64,000 nt of DNA from Vigna angularis (GCF_016808095.1 NC_068976.1:18446371-18510370); one strand, 5' to 3'; counted from the stretch's first letter, positions 41,230 through 52,530 are shown. Translations and numbers: made by a program. Notes: a model not told the origin generated them from the letters alone.

Positions 41230-41295
41230 TCAACAACTAGATGAACCTGTGAGATACTACCAATGTGACTGAAATGTTCTTCCAGTTCCTCCTCA
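41230..41295 (-). pseudogene. Last RRM2 segment before the MRD1 deletion breakpoint
   Basis: After an acceptor (CACAG) the frame reads EEELEEHFSHIGSISQVHLVVDK and then departs from MRD1 (NWVPFHC...). In intact MRD1 the domain would continue with a KRSKG-type RNP1 region. The similarity ends at about 41230, so the breakpoint is inside or just beyond this exon. Confidence 0.7.
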
Positions 41296-42164
41296 CTGTG
41301 AAAGACCAAAACAATGATTCAAACCAACGATATAGAATAAGAATACTAAGTTCAAGTGAACCACAGAAACCACAGATAAATACTAGTAATGCAGATGATT
41401 CAACTTATTAATTAAGATAGTTTTTCTTTGGAAAGCAATGCAATTGGAAACAGTGCCAAAATGATATCACCCACGCATCCAAAAGAAAGTTGGAGAAAAA
41501 AGAGAAGATATATGTAAATATATAAGTACGTGGTCGTGTATGGAAGATTACGGACAAACAACCGACAGGACTCAAAAACTCCTTTCACATCTTCTGTTTT
41601 TGATAATCGGCTCCCATGCTCAATCACATTTAGTTGAGATTTTTCATGGGTAACCTTCTCTCTACTAGTATCTTCTTTGCCCTCTACGTCTACCTCTCGA
41701 GCATGATTTCTTGGATGACTTCTTTTTCCATCTTCATTAACACTACTATTATCATCTTTGTCATCATTGTCATTAGATGAGGCATCATTATCATCATTGC
41801 CGTGATTATCTTCGTGACTACTTTCAGAATCAGACCACTCTTTTGTCACCCTACTCTTGAAATAATCCATATATGAAATGACCTCATCACGGTCAGGCTC
41901 ATGTGACTTGCCACTGGGTTCGGAAATATCCAGAAATCCATCTTCCAATGAGCCACTGTCATCAGTTGAAACTGATGCACCTTCATTATCCTTATTTGAG
42001 ACTGCTCTGTTGTTGCCAACACTGGTCAAACCGGAAGTATCATTTGCCCACATCTTAGAGTTAACCCGAGGCTGCATGACCTGAAGAAAATCCGGAAGCT
42101 GTGGGTCATCAACATCCACACCATTCTTCAAATTTTCTTTCCAGCCCTTAGCTCTAGCAGGTTT

Positions 42165-42647
42165 TGTAAGCAATTCTTTAATATTCAATTGAATGAAAAA
42201 CACACAGGATCTTGAATTTTCATGATACTCACTATTCTCTCATACACAGTAGAAAAGAACTTACCTATCCATTGTATAGTTTCTTCCTGTCAATGTTCTC
42301 TCTTCTCTTACTCCTCTTTAATGCTTTCTTGATGATATAGAAATTATGAAGGATGTTACAGTTTCTTTTCTTTCCAGAGAACGTAACCTTTCTTTATCTC
42401 TTTTCAGAAGCTTAACCTGTCAACTGTAGTCTAACCTTTTCCCTTTTTTATGATATTTAATCAACTTTAATAAAATACCAAAATACCCTTTATTGAAGTG
42501 AGAAGAGAGGGATTAATTTTAATAACTCTAAAATAATCCCTATAACTTTAATACATTATATTCTAATAATCATCACATTAGAATCTGTACATCAAATTTA
42601 TACTTTAAATTACATGAACCAATCTTAAATATTAATATAATTTAACA
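42165..42647 (-). repeat. Left LTR of the palindromic copia element (inverted)
   Basis: 483 bp, TG...CA in either orientation (TGTAAGCAATTC to AATTTAACA). The adjacent polypurine tract, on the minus strand CAAGTGGGAGAA, lies just inside at 42648-42659. It differs from the right LTR by many substitutions and indels. Confidence 0.8.
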
Positions 42648-43868
42648 TTCTCCCACTTGATTCATGTGATGACTTGAAGATCTAAAACTAAACTTTAAGT
42701 GCGCACCATTTATTAGAATTATCAATTCATCATCCTTATATGAATTGAAATGATCGGATCATAGCGGGCAAAAGTCATGAACGACAAGATTCCATGTATC
42801 ACATAATCAAACCAACTCAACATAACTTTAATCAATCTTTTAACTTTCATGTCTCTAAAAGAGATATAACATGTTACCACAATCAATAATACATGTATAT
42901 AACTTAATGTGGATAACAATAGAATAAAGAAAAACATAACTTTAATTGAATTCACAAGTGTCATGACACTACAAGCATATAACTATACATATCCATATAG
43001 ATAGATAACATCATTATGTTAATATTGACTTATCTATAATGTCCATACTTTCAACATGGCCAATAAAAGTTTTGGGCGGTAGACCTTTAGTTAACGGATC
43101 TGTTATCATCAAATCCGTACCAATATGCTCAATTAACACTCTACCTCCACCATGGAAGCTGAATTCATGGCATGCTTTGAGACCACAGTTCATGCTTTGT
43201 GGTTGCGGAACTTTGTATCGAGGCTTGGCATTATTGACAGTATTGCTAGGCCGATAAGGATTTATTGTGATAATTTTGCAGCCGTCTTCTTCTCTAAAAA
43301 TGACAAGTACTCAAAGGGTGCTAAACACATGGATTTGAAATACTTGTCGATCAAAGAAGAAGTGCATAAACGTAGAGTGTTAATTGAGCAAATTGGTATA
43401 GATTTGATGATAGCAGATCCGTTAACTAAAGGTCTACCGCCCAAAACTTTTATTGGCCATGTTGAAAGTATGAGCATTATGGATAAGTCAATATTAACAT
43501 AATGATGTTATCTATCTATATGGATATGTATAGGTATATGCTTGTACTGTCATGACACTTGTGAATTCAATTAAAGTTATGTTTCTCTATATTCTATTGT
43601 TATCCACATTAAGTTATATACATCTATTATTGATTGTGGTAACATGTTATATCTCTTTTAGAGACATGAAAGTTAAAAGATTGATTAAAGTTATGTTGAG
43701 TTGGTTTGATTATGTGATACATGGAATCTTGTCGTTCATGACTTTTGCCCGCCATGATTCGATCATTTCAATTCATATAAGAATGATGACTTGATAATTC
43801 TAATGAATGATGGGCACTTAAAGTTTAGTTTTAGATCTTCAAGTCATCATATGAACCAAGTGAGAGAA

Positions 43869-44334
43869 TGTTAAATTATATTAATATTTAAGATTGGTTC
43901 ATGTAATTTAAAGTATAACTTTGATGTACAGATTCTAATGTGATGATTATTAGAATATAATGTATTAAAGTTATAATCTTCTCACTTTAATAAAGGGCAT
44001 TTTAGTATTTTATTAAAGTATAAAAAAAAGGGAAAAGGTTAGACTACGGTTGACCGATTAAGAGACTACGGTTGACCGATTAAGAGACTACGGTTGACCG
44101 ATTAAGTTTCTGAAAAGAGATAAAGAAAGGTTACATTCTCTGGAGAGAAAAGAAACTATGATATCCTTCAGAATTTCTATATCATCAAGAAAGCATTAAA
44201 GAGGAGTAAGAGAAAGGAGAATATTGAGAGGAAAAAACTATATAATGGATTCAGGTAAGTTCTTTTTTAGTGTATACGAGAGAATAGTGAGGATCGTGTG
44301 TTTAGTACAATTGAAAGTTAAAGAATTGCTTACA
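43869..44334 (+). repeat. Right LTR of the palindromic copia element
   Basis: 466 bp, TGTTAAATTATA to GAATTGCTTACA, preceded by a polypurine tract AAGTGAGAGAA (43858-43868). It contains a three-copy 22-bp tandem repeat that is single in the left LTR. Confidence 0.8.
44041..44106. repeat. Three perfect 22-bp repeats in the right copia LTR
   Basis: The unit AGACTACGGTTGACCGATTA plus AG occurs at 44041, 44063 and 44085 without mismatch. The corresponding place in the left LTR (about 42410-42440) has one divergent copy. Confidence 0.95.
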
Positions 44335-44976
44335 GGTTTCCCCACATCCGGCACAGTCCCTTTGTCGTCTTTTTTCTTCGAATGGCGACTCCATGGACGA
44401 GGAAGATTTTCATCCCAAGTTTTCGAGCTACCTGCTTGGTTAATTGTAAAACCCCTTTCATGGCTTCCAGTTTAGACAACACAAATTTGAACAAAAAAAC
44501 AACATAGTAAAACATATAAGAAAAAATTAGCACATATAACAGACCTCACATGTAATTTTAGATGTGCGAAGGAAAGAATTATTGAAATATCGAATGGCTT
44601 CATGAGCTTCCTTTTCTGTTCGATACCCTGTAAACGCGAATTGCCTACTCTTACCATCTCTGAATTAAAAAGCAAGTCAAAACCAAATAGAATAGTTACA
44701 ATTTCAATTTTAATAAAATTTTAATAAGGATAGAGCGATTCGAGGAGAGAAAGTCCGTAGTATATTACTTGGTACGCATGAGCTTGACGTCAGTGATTAT
44801 TCCTTTCTCAGAAAAGAATTCCCGTAGTTCATCCTCCGCAACATGTTTAAGAAGATTCTTCATACAAATCCTCGACCTGTACAAACAATCGTGATGCCGC
44901 GAGCATTTGAGAACCAATGTTGATTTCAATATATTACTTAAGATAGAATATGAATTAGTAGCAAGTGTTCACTTAC

Positions 44977-45290
44977 ATCACGCGATTGCACTTTGAAACA
45001 GTAATCAAGCAAGGGTTACGACCAAGGTTATCAAACTCGCGGCAAACTCGGTTTTTGAGTTCGGTGTAATCGAAGAGGAAGTCGTTTTTGAGTTTAGGGC
45101 GCCGTCGCGCTTCGTTGGCTGGCTTTCGGACTCGCCGTTCGCCTGGTTCGCGCTCGCCGTTCGCTGGTCGCGCTCCGTTCGCCTGGTTCGCGTGCTCGTC
45201 GTGCTCGCCCGCGCTCCTCCTGCTTTCGCTTTGAGCTCTGCGTAACGTTACAGCCCCCTGATTATGGATTATAATAGTTTTCTTATTATA
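44977..45290 (-). other. 5' leader exon of the MRD1 copy, GC-rich with short repeats
   Basis: On the minus strand the donor GTAAGTG follows CGCGTGAT, supplying AT of the split start codon. The exon contains repeated GCGAACCAGGCGAACGG-like units (about 45105-45215). It stays open in frame with the downstream MSRIC for some 100 codons. Confidence 0.5.
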
Positions 45291-45299
45291 AAGCAAATG

Positions 45300-46330
45300 C
45301 ATGCTAAATTTAATTTATTAAATTACTTTTTCAATCTATGATTGTTTATTCGCATTTTTAATCCCTACTTTAGTAATGAAAACGGATTACCGTTTTCATC
45401 TTAAAAAAACTACTTATTTTTTTTAAAAAAAACTGGTTAATTAGTGTTATAACGATATTGATTAAAAAACATTTAAGTATACTCTATTATGTGTTTTTAA
45501 TTAATTTAAATATTTTTGTGTCAAAACAGCTAATAATACAAAAGTATATTTTTTGTTATTGTTAACTGTGTGAAACTAACTTTGTAAACGTATTGCCAAT
45601 ACAAATATTTGATTTATTAATTCTTTACTTAGAATGACGAACAATAAATGTGAATTAGTATTATATCAACATATATCTCTAGAATTAATTTTAAACAAAT
45701 AAGAAAAAAGAAAAGTTTATTGTAGTTTTATGTCCGTCGGTTTAATTATGTAAACCATATTAATATATTTTTATCATTTTTTTAAAAAGTTAAATGAAAT
45801 GTAAAGAACGAGGTGTACTTAGAGAAGAAATATCTGTTTTTTATTTTTGTTAATATTAGTAGTAGTGGTTTAAAATAGGTACATGGGATACGTGCTTCTA
45901 CTTTTCCTTTATAATAAATAATTAAAAAGTGATTCAAAAATTAATTATAATAGTAATGATTAAAAATGAAAGTAATTATTAAATTTATATTAAAATGATA
46001 AAAAGCTATAAATAAAGATATATTTTTTAATTTCTTTAATATTATAATAATAGATAAGAAAATAGTTATAAAATTTGTTATATTATTATTATTATTATAA
46101 AAGAGAAAGATTTTGATGGTTGAGCGTGATTGGCTGGAAAGGGTGGAAAGGTGGGCCTCACAAATTTGATTTATATTTGGCCCACTCTCTCTGTTTTTCT
46201 CTGTTTTTCTCTGTTTCTCTCATTCTTTCTTCTTTCTCCTTGGAAACTCAAAATCAAGGAAAAGAAGAAGGTGGAAACAAAAACATTGCATTACATAAAA
46301 AATATATACATACATTCAGTTCCAGTGAAG
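45300..46330. other. Divergent promoter region between the MRD1 copy and the NOI gene
   Basis: AT-rich with a short ATT run at 46083-46098. The NOI-side leader begins near 46190, with repeated CTCTGTTTTT units. No coding signal was seen. Confidence 0.45.
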
Positions 46331-46346
46331 CCACAACCATCCATCC

Positions 46347-47138
46347 ATGGCGGTAACTATGCATTTCATTTTCAATTTTAATTTCGATTTCATTTTGAAT
46401 GTGACTATGAACATGGATTGCAATGCATGATTATTTTCAGGAGAAGGGTAAACCATTGCCTAAGTTTGGGGAATGGGATGTGACCGATCCATCATCGGCT
46501 AATGATTTCTCTGTAATCTTCAACAAAGCCAGGAATGAGAGGAAGTATGGTACTAAGGTCAGTTTACCCCCTAAGCGTCGCAATTCACCAAACTACAACG
46601 CTCATGATGCACTTCGCAAATCCCATTATGTAAGTTTTTCTCTTTTTTAACTTTTATTCGTTAATGATTCAAGTTGGTATGTTTGAATAAATTTCTTCCT
46701 AAATCACTCAGAAAAAACGTCAGAGGGGAGATTTCTTACTAAAGCTTTAAATGATTTTATTTTATTTTTTTATTTTGTGAGTGTTTATGATGAAGTGGAA
46801 GAGATCTTAATAAATTACAACCTCTGCTTTTGTTTGGTTTGGTGAAATCAATTTAAGGAAAAAGGTGAAATCAATACGAAAATAACTATTTGAAGCTTCA
46901 GAAAATGTTCATTTCTTTGGTAGAAATTTAACAGTTTATGCCATCGTCCTATTCTCAAATTGGATCATGAAGATCGCTCATGCTTTCTGTCGTCTGAAAT
47001 TGTGGATTGTGCCTGTTTATGATTATCTTTGATTAGGATTTGTTCAACTAAGGTCTATTAAACCATAATATAACGTGTAGTGGTTCTGCTGTATGACCAG
47101 ATCTGCAGAGCCATGAGGAGGCTTTTCAGTTCATGACA
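46347..47138 (+). CDS. NOI-domain protein (RIN4-like family), short form
   Basis: Exon 1 is only ATGGCG (46347-46352, donor GTAACT). Exon 2 (46441-46629) reads EKGKPLPKFGEWDVTDPSSA NDFSVIFNKARNERKYG and continues through KVSLPPKRRNSPNYNAHDAL to KSHY, then donor GTAAGT. LPKFGEW with the following FSVIFNKAR is the NOI signature, which in RIN4 contains the AvrRpt2 protease site (VPxFGxW). These proteins are membrane-tethered regulators of plant immunity and exocytosis. The last exon is uncertain: one acceptor (TATGACCAG at 47102) yields a short in-phase tail ICRAMRRLFSS ending near 47138, with one Cys as possible lipidation site. The usual CC-containing tail is not visible. The first 65 residues are well supported. 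Confidence 0.75.
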
Positions 47139-47139
47139 G

Positions 47140-48196
47140 TTTAGAAATATGATATGGGACTCTGGAGCTTCATTAAAGCTATGGTGGGTCCTGCTGGAAT
47201 CTTTGATCATATATATACATACTTAGTGTACATTATGGCTTGACTAGGAAACGAATATCGCATTGAAACATGCGATTTCTGGGGTGTGTTCAAAAATTGT
47301 TGGTTTCACACCTCATCCACTCGAGATTTTTTTAATTTTTTTATCCATTCAAGTTTCCCTCTATTATTCATGTAAAGAGGAATTTGATAATTTTATGTAA
47401 CTGTGTTCTTATTTGTGGACGTAGATGGCATCGTTTGCCATCTTTCTGTCGTCCCATTAAGCAAATAATAATAATATATAATATTATATAAAGAAAGCAA
47501 TCCAAGGGCTCTATTTGTACTTTAAGTTTCATTGACAAAAAAGGTAGCCAAGAAAAAATGAATCGAGCTTTTCTGAAATTTGAAAATCGATTTTACCCTG
47601 ATACAGATCATGGTCAACCAATTTTCCTACGTTTGATTGAAAAATACGTACATCCAAAGGGGTTTATACCGGAAGTGTATAAATTAAAAATGATTTACCT
47701 ATCCTCAGTTAAAATTAAATTTACATAGCAGTTTGAGTCAAAATGATGAATAATGCCCCTTGCTTGGCACAATACTCTATCAATTTAGAAAGTGTAAATT
47801 ATCCTTTCACCAGGTGCATTATACAATAGAGAAAATCTCCTGCCATGTTATCGAAACTTGGTATCTCAATGGTCAATGCTAATTGTTCTCTTGGTTATAT
47901 TAAGCGATAATAAATTCTTAAATATGCTGCGACTCAAGAATATCGTTACCACTGCAAATCTGCCACGAAGTGTGTGCATAACAATTTCTCTAACGCCGTA
48001 GCAGCTTAAGCAGGGTAAATAAATTGAAAAGTATGGCAAATGAAATGAACTATAATTAACATTAAATAACATCTTTCCACAGGTATTATAAGTAGAACTA
48101 GTTATATAAATATCCAAGTGATGAAAACAGAAGAAAAAAAGTTCAAAATATCATTCTCGTCTGTACTGTTACAGTTTCTGAATACATTTGGAAGCT
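47140..48196. other. Convergent spacer between NOI and p24 genes
   Basis: Contains the NOI and p24 3' UTRs and otherwise AT-rich DNA. No coding signal recognised. Confidence 0.45.
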
Positions 48197-50649
48197 CTAA
48201 ACTCTTGAGGTACCCAGTTTTCGTTCAAACAATCGCTGTAGAAGGTAGACTTGAATCGCACTAGCCCCAATCAGTGCGGCTGATTCAAAAATTGCCTTGT
48301 GTACTGCTCTTCGGCTCATTGCATCGTTCACTGCATACATATTCCAAACGTAAGTCAATATGATATTTCATCTGCAGTCAAGAAAGAGTTAACAACAGAA
48401 GAAAACAAGACAAAGATGCTCAGTTTGTTGGTTTTGGTTTTAAGATCATAAGCCAAAAAATGGACATTCAACCAATAACGAGTGTGTTCCATTTCACTAA
48501 ACACAACTTTGGAATATACGCAAAGGGTGCATTGAAACAGCTATTTCCCATCAATCAGAATAGTGCGTGCATTGCATCACATCGCATCGATGTAGCACTT
48601 GAGTATAGGGAACACTCAGGCCTCAAAGGAGAGCCAGTGAACACAATCAAAAAGATAGGAACTAGTGTTCTCAACAGGGTGGTCTCTTTTGGTATGGTAA
48701 CTGAATAAATTAGGATGATCACATGGCGACAAGAATTTAATATAAAATAGTATCAAGAACATAAAACAAGACTGCATACAGAAACAAGGTATGTTTGTCT
48801 TTAGCACAATTATATGTTTAACTGATGAACATGAAAAATTGTATCCAGAGAAAAAGAAAATCGTATGATAAACATAAAAGTAAACCTTAAATAATTACCT
48901 ATTGCTTGGCGATCAGTCTGAGCCTCTAACCAATGCTGTTCAAACTGAATGTTGTATAGAGCTTCCTCCAACTTTCCTATTTGCTCCAGCAAGGGGGTAA
49001 AATGCTCTGCAAAAACAGTCACAGAAGTTTCAACAAAAAAATTCCCTCGCTTTACAGACTTCCATGAAATTAAACAGCAATGTTTACACGAGAAAAATAA
49101 AGAAAGTGGACTTCATAGAAGAGGCATTACCATCTTTTGCATGCTGCTCAAAGTAAGAGAAGTGTCCAACATGTACATCAAAATCGACAGTTTCATGATA
49201 AGGAGACTTGTTGGTGAAGCAGAACTTATGAACCCCTGATTTGTGAGCCACGAAGTCAAACTTGTCACTGGTCTTGTCCCGAAAATCTTGAATTTGCTCA
49301 CCAGAGGGACCCTTTACCTGAAATTCTTACATTGTGGTGCAATGAGATTCCAAAACATGATCGTGTAGAGTACACCAAGAAAAAGGAAAGTGAACATAGT
49401 TTCAAAGAAAGGCTATTCCTATCAATTGTGTATGCAGAATGTGGACTAGTACAACTGCTAGAGAAATAAATATCCAAAGATTGTATAGCACAAAAAAACA
49501 AAAGTAGACGTTTAATGTGGATCGTTTATACATAATTGTAAATGTAAAAGGTGATACATATAAATAGCTACATAAAATTCACAACATCTCTATATGACTA
49601 CAAGTACTCTTTGTTACTATGAAAAAAATTTAACCCTTTTGCAACTAAATTATATCCTAACCGTGGATAACATTTTGCTCCATTAGGTGTTTACCATGTA
49701 CAAACTTTTGCTATAACACCCTCCAAATACTTCAGCATGGGCACTGAATAAAAGTTCCCAGAATGGGGTTCATGTTTACCAACAGATCCTAAGATCTTAA
49801 AACAAAAAAAGCATCATGGTTGTGCTGAAGACAATCACAGAATATTCTTCTGCCACCTTAGGTATGAACAGAGAGAGGTACAAAATATATTTAGCTTGAC
49901 AACACAAATGAATAAACCATCAATTTCGTCTCTCAAGTATTACTCCCTCTTTTAAGAGAGTATTCTCGGAAAATATAAAACTATAATGCATAAGTAATCC
50001 CTCTCTTAAACATATTTAATCTCTAATTGGATGAATTTTGTGAATTTCAGAGACCAATTTGAAGGACTTTTTATTATTTGGGTAAACTAACACTTGGGAA
50101 ATAACGTAGATGGAATTTATTTTTTTGCATTTGGGGATCATTTAGCAGAGAGGGTAATATTTCAAGGATGAGATTGATGGTTGTTCCAAGATAAAACCCT
50201 AAACCAACGGCCAACAGCCAACAGCAGGTACGCGTAAGAGAAACCAATGATTGTTGGTTTTGACTTTGTATAGGCGCCTATGGTTCTATTCTATTCCCTT
50301 GCCTCATCGGAATTTTGAAACAAATTCCCATAAATTCTCATTAAGAGTTACGAAACACAAAATTAAGGTAAAACAAAATAATATTGGTTTCACATAAGGA
50401 GATCGAGCGAGAGGAAAAAAGAAAAAAATAACATACCACGAGATCGACACCTTCGTCGCCATAATGCCAGGGAGAATCAGCCTTGATAACAACGAAAGAG
50501 ACATGAACAGTGTCACCCTCGTACTTGACATCATGGGAGAAACACTCGTCCCTGTCTATCACAAATCGAATACCCTCCGACCTCTGCAAGTTCCACAATG
50601 CCCCAATTAACACGAACACCAAAGCATGCCTCAACGATGGTAATCTCAT
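48197..50649 (-). CDS. Transmembrane emp24/p24 family protein, beta subfamily
   Basis: Four coding exons: 50649-50437, 49317-49131, 49006-48899, 48330-48197, giving 213 residues with consistent phases. Residues 1-26 are a signal peptide (ALVFVLIGALWNLQRSEG). A GOLD domain follows, with the conserved Cys pair (DECFSHDV and HKFCFTNKSPY). Next come a coiled-coil segment (LEQIGKLEEALYNIQFEQHW), one transmembrane helix (ESAALIGASAIQVYLLQRLF) and a short basic cytosolic tail ERKLGTSRV. p24 proteins cycle between ER and Golgi in COPI/COPII vesicles and act as receptors for GPI-anchored and other cargo. The pattern fits plant p24-beta (beta2/beta3). A leader intron at 50650-50733 places the acceptor (GGCAG) immediately before the ATG. 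The large first coding intron is 1.1 kb. Confidence 0.93.
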
Positions 50650-50733
50650 CTGCCAAACAATAGGTTAATTCAGATACTCATCTCAAAATCACGGATCCAC
50701 AGAATCAAAACATCATAACACAGACAAAAATAC
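50650..50733 (-). other. Leader intron of the p24 gene
   Basis: Minus-strand donor GTCACAAAG|GTATTTTTG and acceptor TTTGGCAG|ATGAG. The acceptor abuts the start codon. Confidence 0.6.
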
Positions 50734-50799
50734 CTTTGTGACTGGCTCTTCTCGGAAATTTGACGAAAAATATGAAACACGACACGCAGCGGCTGATTT

Positions 50800-52530
50800 T
50801 TAATCTCAACGTGATTGCTGAAACTGGAAACGGCGTCGTTGTACAACCTTTCTCTTTTTACACGTTTCAGTCTGTGATTGGAGAGTTCTGGTCACTCGTC
50901 CAATTAAATCTCGACACGAGTAAGATGGTTTTCAAACTACTAACTCTTCTCGGCCTCGTGTGCAAACAAAACCATCCTAAGATGAGTTCGGAAGCTCTCT
51001 GTATGCTTTGTGATAGATCACCAATTTGGTTCAGATCAGATATAAATATAAAAATAATAATTATAATAATAATATCAATAATAACATTTATTTTTATCAG
51101 TGTAAATGAAGAAAAAAAATATTTTTTTTTGTATAATATCTTCATCATTTATTGATATCCACAATTCATTTTTATTTTCGCGTATATAAAGTAAAGGAAT
51201 CATAACATGTAATCTTAAGAAAATCATAGCTTGTTAAGGCACTAGTCAGAATAAAATATTATGTGTATGATTAAATTTTTTAATTATTTTAAAAAATAAT
51301 TTAATATAATAAATAATATTTGTATTTAATTATATGTCTTTAAAATTATATATTTTTATTATATAACCAGTTTTTTATTTTATATAATTACAAATATAGT
51401 GAAATTAAGTAATTAAGGTGTTCCCGAGAAACATACCTAAAAAGAGTACACTAACAACAATCATGGATTAGAAATATTCAAATCTGATATTTATGTAGAT
51501 TTATTTATAACTTTATATATTTTATTCAATCAATGGGTATTCAAATAATTTTACTTTTGATAGAAATTTTTAGTCTAGTTGCAGTTCATGAATGATGGAT
51601 TTTTAAAAGATTTAATCGATTTGGATAAAAATATGTTTGTATTTCTAATTTTATGTGTTAGGATAAAAGTTGAAATCTGTAAAAACCTTTTATAAAAGAA
51701 TAGGTTAATTTTATAAATCTGATAATTTGTAGGTTATGTTTTTTTTTTTCAACGGTTTTTTTTTCTTTTCAATTTCAGATATACTGTTTTGCTACTAAAA
51801 GTTAATTCTCCACAACCCAAATAAAATTAACTATTTTTAAATCACTTCTAACAAAGTTATATTGAAATAATTCAATTTTCACAGTGATCTCAAATACATA
51901 TATTATACATTTAATTATTTGTTCATAAAGTATAAATATGTTTATCCTATTTAATTATTTTGTTATTAACATAAACTAACAAATAAATATAAGACCTAAT
52001 AAACTTATTTTATCTTTAAATAATTTAGCAACTATCATCAACAAAAGGATAATTCTTATTGCTTTAGAAATTATCTCTAAAATATAGAATGTATAACAAG
52101 TTTATACAACATCTTCCCATGATATAAAGAGCGGGACTTTTCACAATATTATAAGTATTTACAATATTAGTATTTACCCTTCATTCATTATACTCTAATA
52201 TAGACAAACTGCTACTGAATGTTCTATTTAACTACTAATCCAAATTGTATAATTTTATTTATTTTGATTTCTTAATATATTTTTTTAATAAAATTATTTA
52301 AATATGTCTAATATTTAGAATTTTTTTTTATAAAAATCTAAATTATAAGTTATTTCTATCACAATTAATAATCTCATATTGTTTAGGAACCAAAATCGAA
52401 CACAAACTTAAATTTTTTTTCTTCTTTTTGTGTATAAAGATCTTTTTTAAAGACAAAATCATAACCATTGCAGACAATATTTTAAATTTATGGTGATTGA
52501 TGATGTAATTAACATTTTATAGTTGATAAT
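50800..52530. other. AT-rich spacer upstream of p24
   Basis: The p24 promoter side (50800-51030) is less AT-rich. From 51040 to 52530 the DNA is about four-fifths A/T by eye and holds no coding signal. Confidence 0.45.

Larger units (their letters stand above)
42165..44334. mobile_element. Palindromic Ty1/copia retrotransposon fragment, 2170 bp
   Basis: Flanked by a 5-bp duplication GGTTT (42160-42164; 44335-44339). Structure on the plus strand: inverted LTR (42165-42647), inverted pol 3' end (42648-43144), single-copy spacer (43145-43371), direct pol 3' end (43372-43868), direct LTR (43869-44334). The spacer plus right arm encode the end of copia RNase H on the plus strand (MEAEFMACFE, IYCDNFAAVFF, KGAKHMDLKY, ADPLTKGLPPKTF). 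The left arm encodes the last part of it again on the minus strand. Both outer ends are LTR 3' ends (TTACA), which is not a normal element layout. Gag, protease, integrase and RT are absent. Confidence 0.88.
39255..44978 (-). pseudogene. MRD1: Internally deleted, transposon-disrupted copy of MRD1 (multiple RNA-binding domain protein 1)
   Basis: Segments in minus order: start codon split across 44978-44977 and 44876; exons 44876-44769 and 44659-44545 (RRM1, SRICMKNLLKHVAEDELREF ... DGKSRQFAFTGY). An exon from 44431 is interrupted at 44335/42164 by a copia element, then resumes to 41530 with the MRD1 linker (KPARAKG, DDPQLPDFLQVMQPRV, an Asp/Asn-rich stretch) and the start of RRM2 (CRLFVRNLPYTTT). 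Exon 41295 to about 41230 gives EEELEEHFSHIGSISQVHLVVDK. The next recognisable exons, 39657-39526 ([21 protein letters not shown]) and 39425-39255 (VIERAKEGESLEELRARTAS ... to the stop), are the end of the last RRM and the C-terminus. MRD1/RBM19 normally has five or six RRMs and acts in pre-rRNA processing; here the middle RRMs are missing. A base also seems lost after ARKLG. Together these mark a pseudogene, although an expressed fragment is possible. Confidence 0.88.

Noticed and set aside
42722..43794. Two similar 80-codon frames (42722-42964 minus, 43552-43794 plus) that look like a duplicated membrane protein
   Set aside because: They are the two inverted arms of the copia palindrome, lying between RNase H and the LTR. 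The similarity is due to the inverted repeat, not to a gene pair.
50760..51155. 131-codon plus frame upstream of p24
   Set aside because: Covers the p24 promoter and leader and ends in low-complexity Ile/Lys sequence. No domain recognised.
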